Source of the DNA: Janthinobacterium sp. 1_2014MBL_MicDiv
Lineage (GTDB): Bacteria; Pseudomonadota; Gammaproteobacteria; Burkholderiales; Burkholderiaceae_D
DNA: 64,000 nt
Direction of reading: 5' to 3'
Assembly: GCF_001865675.1 (NCBI RefSeq)
Contig: NZ_CP011319.1
Coordinates: forward strand, 5,890,001-5,954,000
The notes below the pieces were generated by a model. The model had not been told where the DNA came from, did not search any database, and was given only the letters and a program-made list of their open reading frames with translations. Shown here one piece after another: positions 8,150 to 16,623 of the stretch (position 1 is its first letter; every line of letters begins with the position of its first letter). Made by a program: the position numbers and the translations under genes.

Positions 8150-8524
8150 ATGCACAGCCTGAACATCCACGCCATGCAGTGGCAGCCCGTCGCCGATATT
8201 TCCGCCGTCAATCCCTTGCTGCCCGAGGACGTGGCCTGCTTTCGCGAGCTGCGCGACGTGCTGCAGCGCTACGGCGCGCTCGAGCGTTTCGGCATTTCCC
8301 TGATCCACCGCCATTTCGATATCGCCGACGACGAGGAGCTGATGGAATACGCGGATGCGCAAGCGCGCACCCTGACGGTAAAACCTGTCAAGAAAAGCGA
8401 CATCGACTGGCAGCATACGACGATTACCAACTGGAAACTGACGGCAGGCGAGGAAGTGGCGCGCATCGGCTGCGGTTGCGCGCGCAATTCCGGTGGGCAT
8501 CTCGGCTACCACCGCGGCACCTGA
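8150..8524 (+). CDS. Uncharacterised 124-aa protein
   Basis: ATG 8150 is preceded by AGGAG at a good spacing. The product starts MHSLNIHAMQWQPVADIS and contains an acidic segment (HFDIADDEELMEYADAQART). It ends with a Gly/Cys/His-rich tail (GCGCARNSGGHLGYHRGT) that could bind metal. There is no signal peptide or membrane helix. Function is unknown, though a cytoplasmic regulator or chaperone is conceivable. The frame is open 85 codons further upstream, but without a ribosome-binding site. Confidence 0.6.
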   Translation: MHSLNIHAMQWQPVADISAVNPLLPEDVACFRELRDVLQRYGALERFGISLIHRHFDIADDEELMEYADAQARTLTVKPVKKSDIDWQHTTITNWKLTAGEEVARIGCGCARNSGGHLGYHRGT

Positions 8525-8631
8525 GGCGCGGTAGCGACCGGCCGGCAAGCGGCGTCGGCCATTCTTACACTTTGCTTCCACCAGTCCAACCCGCTTTGCG
8601 CAAGCGTTTGATTCGACAGGATTTTCTTGTG

Positions 8632-8648
8632 TGGCACGCAAGCTGCTT
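8632..8648 (+). promoter_or_regulatory. Sigma-54 (RpoN) promoter of the PEP-CTERM gene
   Basis: The sequence TGGCACGCAAGCTGCTT matches the RpoN consensus TGGCACG-N4-TTGCW with one mismatch and has the invariant GG-N10-GC spacing. It sits about 90 bases upstream of the PEP-CTERM gene. PEP-CTERM genes are known in several betaproteobacteria to depend on RpoN and the PrsK/PrsR two-component system, which fits this placement. Confidence 0.7.
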
Positions 8649-8665
8649 ATCTCCGTCTACGAGAT

Positions 8666-8691
8666 GAATCCAGGCAAGTCGTCCTGGATTC
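8666..8691 (+). promoter_or_regulatory. Hairpin in the PEP-CTERM mRNA leader
   Basis: GAATCCAGG pairs perfectly with CCTGGATTC around an 8-base loop. It lies just after the start site expected from the RpoN promoter and is followed by TTTAT. It could stabilise the 5' end or act as a weak attenuator. Confidence 0.45.
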
Positions 8692-8737
8692 TTTATCCCC
8701 CCGGATTTTCCGAGACTGACCACGATAAGAGGCTGCG

Positions 8738-9730
8738 ATGAATGTCGATCACACACGAAGCAAGACCCTGGGCTGGCTGGGCGCACTGGCGGCGGCAAGC
8801 CTGCTGGCCAGCGGCCAGGCGCATGCCGGGGCGTACGGCCTGGCCGTCAATGAGTTGAGCAATTTCCGCATCACCACCAGCGCCGGCGCGCTGTCGCTGG
8901 CCGGCGCCAACCGCAACGCCAGCGACAGCGCCTTTTTCCAGGGCGGCGTGGCCGTCAATCCGCGCGCCGTCAACACGGGCCCGGCCGCCAATGCCGACGT
9001 GCCGCAAGTGTGTTCCGGCAGCGGTTGCACGGGCCTGCCGCAGAACCACTACGCCCCCACCACGGCACTGGAGTTTGCGCGCGGCGATGCCCACGCCTTC
9101 GGCAACATGCTCAACGGCACTGGATCCACCGTGCTGGCCGTTTCGGAGGCGCAGCGCAACACGGTGGGCGCCGCCTCGGCCACGGCCGGCGACACGCTGA
9201 CCGGCTCCGTCAACCTGACCCTGTCGAGCGCCGGCTTCATCACCTTCAGCTTCATGGGACGGCGCGACCTGCGCACCAGCGTGACGGCGATGGGCGACAA
9301 GTCCAATGTGTCGATCATGGATATCTTCAATATCTCATGCAACAGCGCCAGCCCCGTCGGCTGCCTGTCGCATGCCAATGCCGACGGCGTGATCTTCCAG
9401 TTCGCGCCCGATGGCGACGCCAACAATGGCAGCGACATCAACGGCAACCACGGCGCGGGCAGCCTGGATCCGTTCAGCCTGAACATGACGGCCGGCACCA
9501 ACGATCCGTCCACAGGGCGCGCCTTCACGAATGGCCTGGCGCAATTTTCTCTGACGTCGAACTTCGCGCTGGCGGCCGGCAGCTACACCTTGAATTTTTC
9601 CAAGTCCACGCGCACCGATATCGTCGTGATCGATCCCGTGATCGTCGTGGTGCCGGCACCGGCCACCCTGCTGTTGCTAGGCACTGGCCTGGCGGCCCTG
9701 GCCTTCACGCGGCGGCGGCAACCCAAATAA
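8738..9730 (+). CDS. PEP-CTERM sorting-domain surface protein
   Basis: An exported 330-aa protein with a signal peptide (residues 1-30, ending AHA) and a C-terminal sorting signal: a proline motif (VVPAPATLLLLG), a hydrophobic helix and the basic tail RRRQPK. Exosortase EpsH/XrtA recognises such tails and processes the protein during export, usually alongside exopolysaccharide. The body is rich in Gly, Ala, Asn, Ser and Thr, poor in charge, and holds a DSAFF segment near residue 65 resembling the EDSA-F motif of a PEP-CTERM subfamily. No enzymatic motif is seen. The exosortase itself is not in this window. The gene ends at a strong bidirectional terminator. Confidence 0.88.
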   Translation: MNVDHTRSKTLGWLGALAAASLLASGQAHAGAYGLAVNELSNFRITTSAGALSLAGANRNASDSAFFQGGVAVNPRAVNTGPAANADVPQVCSGSGCTGLPQNHYAPTTALEFARGDAHAFGNMLNGTGSTVLAVSEAQRNTVGAASATAGDTLTGSVNLTLSSAGFITFSFMGRRDLRTSVTAMGDKSNVSIMDIFNISCNSASPVGCLSHANADGVIFQFAPDGDANNGSDINGNHGAGSLDPFSLNMTAGTNDPSTGRAFTNGLAQFSLTSNFALAAGSYTLNFSKSTRTDIVVIDPVIVVVPAPATLLLLGTGLAALAFTRRRQPK

Positions 9731-9738
9731 TTAGCAGC

Positions 9739-9784
9739 AAGCAAAAACACGCGGCGCCCGCCAGGGCGCCGCGTGTTTTTGCTT
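9739..9784. terminator. Strong bidirectional terminator between the PEP-CTERM gene and the Tad locus
   Basis: A perfect 21-bp stem (arms 9739-9759 and 9764-9784) has a 4-base loop. Its GC-rich core is flanked by AAAAA on the left and TTTTT on the right, so it can terminate both convergent transcripts. Confidence 0.92.
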
Positions 9785-9797
9785 GGGCGGCTGCGCT

Positions 9798-10862
9798 TCA
9801 GCCCAACCGCGCCAGCGCCTGGCGCGCCAGTTGCAGCTGCTGCAGATAGTAACGGTGCAAGGTGGCGGGGTCGCCGAAGTCGCGCCCGAGTATCAGGCGC
9901 AGTTCGCTGGCGGGACAGTCGGCGGGCAGGGTTTGCACCGGCATCCCCAGTTGGCGGGCCAGCTGGCGCGCCGCCTGCTCCTGCGCGGGCCGGTATTCGA
10001 CGCGCGTGCGCGCCACCTGGAACGAGCTGTCATTTCCCAGGCGCACCACCTGCACGGGTCCGCCGGCCAGGCTGCGCGCCAGCGCGGCGGCCATGCCCGG
10101 CACGCCATTGCCATTGAGGATTTCCAGGCGCGGACGCGGCGCGCCGGCCAGCGCCGCCGTTGCCGGCGCAGCGACAGCAATGGGGACGCCGCGCTCCATC
10201 GCCGGCACGCGCCGCAACAGGGCCATGCCGTCGCGTTGCGTGATTTCCACGCGCGCCATGGCCGGTGCCGCCGCTACCGGCGCGAGCGCAACGGGTTCCG
10301 CCGCGCCGCGCAACAGGGCCGCATCGCGGCGCGGGTCGTGCTCTTGCAAGCTGTTTGCCTGGCGCCGCATCACGGCGGCGCGCTCGTGCTGCCCCAGCCG
10401 TTCCAGTACTTGCGCCAGGTGCTGCCAGGCCAGCGCATTGAACGGATCGAGCAGGCAGGCCTGTTCCAGCGCGGGCAAGGCCAGCGCATCGCGGCCGCTC
10501 AAGGCATAGGCGTGGCCGAGATTGCTGAACAGATAGGCCTGCTGCGGGCGCGGCGTGCCCGCTTCCTGCGTCAGGGCCAGCCAATGGGCGATGGCGGCGT
10601 CATGCTCGCCGCGCTGCGCGTGCAGCACGGCCAGCGCGTTGCGCGCATGCACATGGCGCGGCGCACTGCGCAGCGCTTGCTCATACGCCGCCTGCGCGGC
10701 GGGCAGGTCGCCCCGGTCGAAGGACTGGCGCCCCGCCGCATAGGCGCTGTCGGCGTCAGGCAGCGGCGACAACGGCGGCGGCGCGGGCGCCGTGTGGCTG
10801 GCGCAGGCGCCCAGGCCCAGGCAGGCGCAGGCGGCGGCCAGGCGGGAAATCGTCGAACGCAT
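9798..10862 (-). CDS. TadD-like TPR lipoprotein with a LytR_C-like domain
   Basis: Last gene of the Tad locus. TadD lipoproteins act as pilotins or assembly factors for the secretin. The 354-aa product has a lipobox (GLGACAS, Cys about residue 19) and TPR repeats from about 40 to 170 (AYAAGRQSFDRGDLPAAQAAYE; AYLFSNLGHAYALSGRDALA). A Pro/Ala linker then leads to a C-terminal domain PRLEILNGNGVPGMAAALAR resembling the LytR_C domain of envelope proteins. AAGGAG precedes ATG 10862. Tad clusters commonly carry this TPR protein downstream of tadC. The LytR_C fusion suggests cell-wall contact. Confidence 0.85.
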   Translation of the reverse strand: MRSTISRLAAACACLGLGACASHTAPAPPPLSPLPDADSAYAAGRQSFDRGDLPAAQAAYEQALRSAPRHVHARNALAVLHAQRGEHDAAIAHWLALTQEAGTPRPQQAYLFSNLGHAYALSGRDALALPALEQACLLDPFNALAWQHLAQVLERLGQHERAAVMRRQANSLQEHDPRRDAALLRGAAEPVALAPVAAAPAMARVEITQRDGMALLRRVPAMERGVPIAVAAPATAALAGAPRPRLEILNGNGVPGMAAALARSLAGGPVQVVRLGNDSSFQVARTRVEYRPAQEQAARQLARQLGMPVQTLPADCPASELRLILGRDFGDPATLHRYYLQQLQLARQALARLG

Positions 10863-10873
10863 GGTATCTCCTT

Positions 10874-11812
10874 TCAGCGGCTGGCCATGGCCGGCACGAG
10901 TACGCGATAGACTTCGATCACGGCCGGCCCCATGAGGACCAGCATGAGGGTGGGAAAGACGCAAAAAATCAGGGGAAACAGCAATTTCAGGGCGATCTTG
11001 GCCGCCGCCTCCTCGGCCAGCAGGCTGCGCTTGCTGCGCAGGTTTTCCGAATGCACGCGCAAGGAGTCGCCCATGCTGGTGCCGAAGCGTTCGGACTGGA
11101 TCAGCATGGCGACCAGCGTGTCGACGTCTTCCACGCCGCTGCGCAGGGCCAGGTTGCGCAACGCCTTTTCCTTGCTGAAACCAGCGCGCATCTCCATCAG
11201 CACCAGCTGCAATTCCTGCGCCAGCACCACGCTCTTGATGTGGATCTCGCCCGACACCTTCACCAGCGCCCGTTCCAGGCTCAGGCCCGCTTCCACGCAC
11301 ACGGTCAGCAAGTCGAGCGCGTCGGGAATGTTTTCGAAGATGTCGCGCTGGCGCCGCTTCGCCGTGCCCGACAGCACCAGGTTCGGCAGGTAATAACCGG
11401 CCGTGGCGCTGACGCACAGCAACAACAGCAGCACGCTGCGCAACTGCGCCGCCATGGCGCTGGCCGCATACAGCCCCAGCACGGTGGGAAACAGCAGGGC
11501 CAGCACGGTTTTCGCCGCAAAGTACAGGGCCGGCGCACTGGCTTGCCGCCAGCCCGCATTCATGAAACGCGTGCGCAGCGGCGAGCGCTCCCAGCCTTCT
11601 TCCGGCAGCGACAGCTTGCTGAACGGCTGCGCCACGCGCGCCACGCGCTCCACCCAGCCGCTCTCCGGCACGGCATCGCTGGCGGCCGGCGCCATGGTGC
11701 CGGACAGGCGCTGGCGCAAGGCGCCGGGAAAAAAGATCAGCCACGCCAGCAGGGCCAGCGCCACCACCACGGCAAAGACGATCAACAGGAACAGCAGTTG
11801 CGGGCCAGTCAT
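10874..11812 (-). CDS. tadC: Tad pilus inner-membrane platform protein TadC
   Basis: TadC and TadB form the inner-membrane platform on which the CpaF ATPase drives Flp pilus assembly. The 312-aa protein starts with a long membrane helix (LLFLLIVFAVVVALALLAWL) and has the type II secretion F domain with the family segment LDLLTVCVEAGLSLERAL. Two terminal helices end PAVIEVYRVLVPAMASR. GGAGG lies before ATG 11812; in-frame upstream codons lack a binding site. A gap of 105 bases separates it from tadB, the largest spacing within the lower Tad operon. Confidence 0.93.
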   Translation of the reverse strand: MTGPQLLFLLIVFAVVVALALLAWLIFFPGALRQRLSGTMAPAASDAVPESGWVERVARVAQPFSKLSLPEEGWERSPLRTRFMNAGWRQASAPALYFAAKTVLALLFPTVLGLYAASAMAAQLRSVLLLLLCVSATAGYYLPNLVLSGTAKRRQRDIFENIPDALDLLTVCVEAGLSLERALVKVSGEIHIKSVVLAQELQLVLMEMRAGFSKEKALRNLALRSGVEDVDTLVAMLIQSERFGTSMGDSLRVHSENLRSKRSLLAEEAAAKIALKLLFPLIFCVFPTLMLVLMGPAVIEVYRVLVPAMASR

Positions 11813-11917
11813 GGCATTTCCTCCGATTGATCGACTGACAAAACGTTCGGGACCAGGCAAGTACCGTCGTACGACGAGGCGACGGCACAACGCCATGGAC
11901 GTTTTTCAGGCGATCGC

Positions 11918-12895
11918 TTAAATGCGGATGCGGATGACCTTGCGCATCCAGACCACGCCCAGCGCCACCATGCCGGCCGCATACCACAGCAATTTGATGC
12001 CGCTGGGGTCGGTCCACAGCAGGCTGATGTACTGCGGGTTGACCAGCGCCATGACGCCGATCATCACCACCGGCATCAGCCCCAGCACCCAGGCCGACAT
12101 GCGGCCCTCGGCCGACAGCACGCGCACCTGGCCCAGCAGCTTTAGGCGGGCGCGGATGATGCGGGCGATGCTGACCAGCACTTCGGCCAGATTCCCCCCC
12201 GATTCGCGCTGCACCAGCACGGCGATGACGAGGTAGCGCAAGTCCGTCAGCGGGATGCGCGCGGCCAGGTTTTGCAGCGCCTCGTTCATCGGCACGCCGT
12301 AATTGATCTCCTCGTGCGCCATCTTGAATTCGCCGCTGATCGGCTCGTTCAACTCGTCGCCCACCATTTGCAGCACGTTGGAAAACGAGTGGCCGGCGCG
12401 CAGCGCGCGGGCAAGGAAGTCGGCCGCCTCCGGCAACTGCGCCTCGATCTTTTGCAGCCGCGCCGCGCGCGCGCGCAGCACGACCATGACCGGTCCGCCG
12501 CCGGCCACGCCCAGCAACAGCACGGCGCCCGGCAGCGGCATGGGCCAGGCGGCCAGCAGCAGCAAGGCCGCCAGCAGCACGGCGCCCATGCCGCCGAGAA
12601 ATTGCGCCACCGACCAGGACAGGCCCGATTGCAGCAGCAGCCGGTCCAGCTGCGCCGCCTGCGGCGCGCGCCGCAGCAGCCGGTCCAGGCCCGGCGCGCG
12701 CGCATAGCGGCGCTGCTTGAGGATGGACACCCGTTCGCCGCCCGCCTCGCCGCGCGCCGCCATCAGGCGCAGGCGCCGGTTGATGCGCCGCGCCGCGCTG
12801 CCGTGCGTGCCCGACCACCACAGCCAGGCCCCCTCCACCATCAGGATGCAGGCGGCGAACAGCAGCACGGCAAAGCCGTAGAACACCAGGTCCAT
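11918..12895 (-). CDS. tadB: Tad pilus inner-membrane platform protein TadB
   Basis: Partner of TadC in the pilus platform. The 325-aa protein has an N-terminal helix (MDLVFYGFAVLLFAACILMV), a basic cytoplasmic segment, two further helices (around 105-145), the type II secretion F domain with LPEAADFLARALRAGHSFSN, and C-terminal helices ending VWMRKVIRIRI. It starts 8 bases after the cpaF stop codon, so the two are probably translated from one mRNA. Confidence 0.93.
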   Translation of the reverse strand: MDLVFYGFAVLLFAACILMVEGAWLWWSGTHGSAARRINRRLRLMAARGEAGGERVSILKQRRYARAPGLDRLLRRAPQAAQLDRLLLQSGLSWSVAQFLGGMGAVLLAALLLLAAWPMPLPGAVLLLGVAGGGPVMVVLRARAARLQKIEAQLPEAADFLARALRAGHSFSNVLQMVGDELNEPISGEFKMAHEEINYGVPMNEALQNLAARIPLTDLRYLVIAVLVQRESGGNLAEVLVSIARIIRARLKLLGQVRVLSAEGRMSAWVLGLMPVVMIGVMALVNPQYISLLWTDPSGIKLLWYAAGMVALGVVWMRKVIRIRI

Positions 12896-12903
12896 GCTGT
12901 CTC

Positions 12904-14262
12904 CTATTCGTAGATGCGGTCCGGATCGAAGACCGTATCCGGCACGGGCGCGCCGAACATGCGCAGGCGCTCCGTGAAGCGGGGCCGCACGCCGGTGGCG
13001 CAGAAGTGGCCGAGCACCTTGCCGCCGGCATCGACGCCCGTCTGCTCGAAGCGGAAGATTTCGTGCATGGCGATGATGTCGCCTTCCATGCCCGTCACTT
13101 CCTGCAGGCTGACCAGCTTGCGCGCGCCATCCGTCAGGCGCGACACCTGCATCACCACCGTCACGGCCGAACAGATCTGCTGGCGCGTGGCGCGCGGCGT
13201 CAGGTTCACGCTGGCCATGCCGACCATGTTTTCCAGCCGCGCCAGCGCGTCGCGCGCCGTGTTCGAGTGGATCGTCGCCAGCGAGCCCTCGTGACCCGTG
13301 TTCATCGCCTGCAGCATGTCGAGCGCCTCGGCGCCGCGCACCTCGCCCAGGATGATGCGGTCGGGGCGCATGCGCAGCGCGTTGCGCACCAGCGCGCGCT
13401 GGCTCACTTCGCCCTTGCCCTCGATATTCGGCGGCCGCGTTTCCAGGCGCACCACGTGCGGCTGGCGCAGCGCCAGTTCGGCCGCATCCTCGATGGTGAC
13501 GATGCGCTCGCTGCCGGGGATGAAGCCGGACAGGACGTTGAGCAGCGTCGTCTTGCCGCTGCCCGTGCCGCCTGAGATCAGGATATTCACCTTGGCCTGG
13601 CCCAGCGCCTGCAGCACCTGCACCATGGGCGGCGTCAGGCTTTTGTAGTCGAGCAGGTTTGCGATCGTCAGCGGCTGCACGGCGAAGCGCCGGATCGACA
13701 GAATGGGACCATCGACGGCCAGCGGCGGGATGATGGCGTTCACGCGCGAACCGTCTGGCAGGCGCGCGTCGACCATCGGGCTCGATTCGTCGACGCGCCG
13801 GCCCACGCGCGAGACGATCTTTTCGATGATCTTCATCAGGTGCGCATTGTCGTGGAAGGTCACGTCCGTCAGCTGCAGGCGCCCGCCCCGCTCGACATAC
13901 ACCTTGTCGCAGGTGTTGACGAGGATATCGGAGACGCTGGCATCGGCCAGCAGCGGTTCCAGCGGACCAAAGCCGAGCATCTCGTGCTGGATGTCGAGCA
14001 CCAGGCTATGCCGCTCGTGCTGGTTGAGGACGATGCGCTCTTCCTCGATGACGCGCTGCACCAGCAGCGCCAGCTCGTGCTTGAACTGCTCGGCCGTCAG
14101 GCGCTTCAGGCGCTCCAGGTCGATACGGTCGAGTATCGTCTGGTGCATGGTCTTCTTCAGCTCCTGGTACGCATGCAGCGCCAGTGCCCCCTGTCCATTG
14201 CTGGCCGGCCGTATCTGTTCATTCGCCGCCAGGCGTTCGCGTAAAGTCATCTCGGCTCCCAT
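12904..14262 (-). CDS. cpaF: Tad/Flp pilus assembly ATPase CpaF (TadA)
   Basis: Secretion ATPase of the PulE/VirB11 class that powers Flp pilus polymerisation. The 452-aa protein has the N-terminal domain of CpaF proteins and then the catalytic domain: Walker A GGTGSGKTT (about 231-239), the acidic box RIVTIEDAAEL, the GEVRGAEALDMLQAMNTGHE Walker B region and the His-box segment GSLATIHSNTARDAL. Two starts are equally plausible, 14262 and 14250, each with GGGAG 5 bases upstream. Family members usually begin near the second (MTLRERL). Confidence 0.96.
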   Translation of the reverse strand: MGAEMTLRERLAANEQIRPASNGQGALALHAYQELKKTMHQTILDRIDLERLKRLTAEQFKHELALLVQRVIEEERIVLNQHERHSLVLDIQHEMLGFGPLEPLLADASVSDILVNTCDKVYVERGGRLQLTDVTFHDNAHLMKIIEKIVSRVGRRVDESSPMVDARLPDGSRVNAIIPPLAVDGPILSIRRFAVQPLTIANLLDYKSLTPPMVQVLQALGQAKVNILISGGTGSGKTTLLNVLSGFIPGSERIVTIEDAAELALRQPHVVRLETRPPNIEGKGEVSQRALVRNALRMRPDRIILGEVRGAEALDMLQAMNTGHEGSLATIHSNTARDALARLENMVGMASVNLTPRATRQQICSAVTVVMQVSRLTDGARKLVSLQEVTGMEGDIIAMHEIFRFEQTGVDAGGKVLGHFCATGVRPRFTERLRMFGAPVPDTVFDPDRIYE

Positions 14263-14301
14263 GATGGCTCCCGGCGGGAGCCTTTGCTGCTGTGTGCTGC
14301 G

Positions 14302-15480
14302 TCAAATTTCGCTGCGCTCGCCACGGCTGAACAGGCGGTCGAACAGGCCGCGGCTTTCCGTCACGCGGCGCGCCGTCACCAGTTCCACCAGCTCGGCCAG
14401 GCTGCGCGCCACGGCGCTGGTGCGCGACAGCTGCAGCAGCGGGATGCCCTGGTTGACGGAATCGGTGGCCGCGATGTAATCGTTGGGCACCGTGTGCACC
14501 ACTTCCGCGCCCAGCGCCTGCTCCAGGTCCGCCAGGCGCAGGCGGCCGCCCTTCTCGTAGCGGTTGACGATCAGGCGCAGGCGCTCGCCCGGGTAGCCGA
14601 GCGAACGGAAGATGTCGAGCAGGCGGCGCCCGTCGCGGATGTCGGGCAGGGCCAGCTGCAGCACCGGGTAGATGGCGTCGGCATTGTCGAGCGCGCGCAG
14701 CGACAGCGCGTCGATCTGGCGTCCCACGTCGAGCACGATGTAGTCGTAGTGCTGGCGCGCCACGGCGAGGATGCGGTCCATGTGGTCGGGCTGCATGTCG
14801 ACCTTGTGCGCCGGGTCGTCGGCCGCCGCCAGTACGCCGAAGTTCGGCGTCACGTGCACCAGGCACGAGGCGAGAAAGGCGCCATCCATGCGCGCGATCT
14901 GCGCGCAGATGTCGGACAGGGTCATGGCCGGCTTCTGGTCCGACACATACAGGGTGGCGTCGCCGAACTGGCCGTGCAGGTCGATCAGCAGCACCTTGCA
15001 GCCGGCCATCGTCGCCAGCGCGTAGGAAAAATTCGTCGACAGGAAGGTGGCGCCGCTGCCGCCCTTGCAGGAAATGAAGGCGAGCACCTTGCCGTCGCGC
15101 ATCTGCGTCACGCCGGCCTGGATATCGACGCGATCCATCGCTTCATGGAAGGCCTTGTGCACGAGCGGCAGCTGAAGCACTTCGCGCATGCCGGCGCGCA
15201 TGGCGCGGATCAGCACATCCTGCTGCTGGCCGCGCGTGAGCAGCATCAGCACGGCCAGCGGATACTGGCGCGCCAGGCGCTCCAGCAAGTCCGCCTCGTC
15301 GGTCTCGATGGCGCTGGCGTCGACGATCACCAGCTCGGGCGGCTCGGGCAGCATGCGCTCGACGGCGTCGCGCAGGCCGCTGCGCCGTTCCAGCAGGCGC
15401 AGCACGGGCATGCGGGCCGCGCCCTGCGCCGCGATTTCATCGTGCAAGCTGGCGTCGCGGGTAATCATCAAGGCTTTCAT
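14302..15480 (-). CDS. cpaE: Tad pilus localisation ATPase CpaE (TadZ)
   Basis: CpaE/TadZ proteins place the Tad machine at its site in the cell. The 392-aa product has an N-terminal receiver-like domain (about 1-125, VIVDASAIET, AGMREVLQLP) without a full set of phosphorylation residues. A ParA/MinD-like domain starts at KVLAFISCKGGSGATFLSTN, a deviant Walker A in which the usual Lys-Thr end is changed to Ala-Thr, so nucleotide use may be atypical. ATG 15480 with AAGGA 6 bases upstream is preferred to GTG 15483. Confidence 0.93.
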   Translation of the reverse strand: MKALMITRDASLHDEIAAQGAARMPVLRLLERRSGLRDAVERMLPEPPELVIVDASAIETDEADLLERLARQYPLAVLMLLTRGQQQDVLIRAMRAGMREVLQLPLVHKAFHEAMDRVDIQAGVTQMRDGKVLAFISCKGGSGATFLSTNFSYALATMAGCKVLLIDLHGQFGDATLYVSDQKPAMTLSDICAQIARMDGAFLASCLVHVTPNFGVLAAADDPAHKVDMQPDHMDRILAVARQHYDYIVLDVGRQIDALSLRALDNADAIYPVLQLALPDIRDGRRLLDIFRSLGYPGERLRLIVNRYEKGGRLRLADLEQALGAEVVHTVPNDYIAATDSVNQGIPLLQLSRTSAVARSLAELVELVTARRVTESRGLFDRLFSRGERSEI

Positions 15481-15533
15481 CACACATCCTTCATTTCAGT
15501 GCAACACGATCGGCTGCGCCCGCCTGGCGGCGC

Positions 15534-16151
15534 TCAAGGACAAAAATTCGGATTGCCCGGATAACCGAGCGATTCGGCCACCGCCATGGTGCTGCCCGTG
15601 GGCAGGCGCACGGCCTGCGCGCCGGTGGGAAACATCATCCCCAGCAGCGGCAACATGGGCCGGTACGGCACGCCCTCGCAGCGCGCGCCCTGGGCCGGCA
15701 CGCACAGGCGCGCGCGCACGAAACGGATGCAGCTGGCGCCATGCGGATCGTCCAGGCAATTGATGCGGTTGCGCTGCGGACAGCCGGGCATCGCGCTCAC
15801 CGGCAGCGCCGCCAGCGCCGCGCCGCCGCCCGACTCCGACAGGTAATCGATGCGCACATAGGCGTCGCTGATGGCGCCGCCCAGCGGCAGCGCGCCCGGC
15901 GTGGCGCGCAGCACGGCTTGCGCGCGCACGGCCTGCAGCGCGCCGGCATTGCTGAAATCGGTGACGGCGGCGCCGCGCGCGGCGCGCCGCGTGACCTCAT
16001 GCACCATGTTCCACAAATACACGGCGCGCGCCATTTCCAGCAGCGCAAACAGGAACAGGAAAAACAGCAGCGCCAGCATGGCGAACTCGACGACAAAAAC
16101 GCCGTGCTGGCGCGGCAGGCGGCGCAGGCGGCGCAGGCGGTCAATTAACAT
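15534..16151 (-). CDS. TadE-like pseudopilin (second copy)
   Basis: TadE-family proteins are minor pseudopilins processed by the prepilin peptidase. The 205-aa protein has a basic N-terminus, the sequence GVFVVEFAMLALLFFLFLFALLEMARA with the conserved Glu at +5 of the mature helix, and a periplasmic domain with several cysteines (GCPQRNRINCLDD, ARLCVPAQGARCEG) likely paired in disulfides. It overlaps the preceding tadE by 11 bases. It is longer than typical TadE and is best called TadE/TadF-like. Confidence 0.85.
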   Translation of the reverse strand: MLIDRLRRLRRLPRQHGVFVVEFAMLALLFFLFLFALLEMARAVYLWNMVHEVTRRAARGAAVTDFSNAGALQAVRAQAVLRATPGALPLGGAISDAYVRIDYLSESGGGAALAALPVSAMPGCPQRNRINCLDDPHGASCIRFVRARLCVPAQGARCEGVPYRPMLPLLGMMFPTGAQAVRLPTGSTMAVAESLGYPGNPNFCP

Positions 16152-16623
16152 AGCGCATCGTCACATTGGCGCGCAGCGGTATCGGCCCCAGCTGCGGCAG
16201 CCACTTGCGCGTCAGCTCAGGCAGGAACACCATGGGCATGTCCACGGTGACATTCAGGCGCACCTGCTGCGGCGCCGTCGCATGGTTGCCGCAACTGGAA
16301 AGCTCCTCGAAATACACGCAATCGACGCTGACGCGCGTCGATTCCATCTCGGGCCAGCTTTCCGCCATCGCCTCGACCACCATCTGCCGCGCAAACGCGG
16401 CGCCCTGGGCCGCCGAGCCGTTCTTGGCCATCTGTGGCAGCGGCATGGTGGCCATGTAGCGCGCCGCGTCGTGCACGCTTTTTTGCAGGGCCGTGTAGGT
16501 CAGCAGCGCGCGGCCGAACAGCAGCATGAAGGGCAGCAGCCCCATGAAAAACAGCAGGATCAGCGCCAGTTCAATGGCCGCCACGCCACGCTGGCGGCGC
16601 GCCGTGCGGTACGGCGGCCTCAT
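16141..16623 (-). CDS. tadE: TadE pseudopilin
   Basis: A 160-aa minor pseudopilin of the Tad machine. It reads RGVAAIELALILLFFMGLLPFML: a prepilin-like site followed by a hydrophobic helix carrying the conserved Glu. A periplasmic domain with two cysteines (DCVYFEELSSCGNH) follows. The start overlaps the tadG stop as ATGA (16620-16623), which implies translational coupling. Confidence 0.9.
   Translation of the reverse strand: MRPPYRTARRQRGVAAIELALILLFFMGLLPFMLLFGRALLTYTALQKSVHDAARYMATMPLPQMAKNGSAAQGAAFARQMVVEAMAESWPEMESTRVSVDCVYFEELSSCGNHATAPQQVRLNVTVDMPMVFLPELTRKWLPQLGPIPLRANVTMRYVN

Noticed and set aside
9798..13031. One 1077-codon frame joining the TPR lipoprotein to sequence upstream of it
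   Set aside because: Only the part from ATG 10862 is protein-like and preceded by AAGGAG. The rest is the wrong frame of tadC and tadB.
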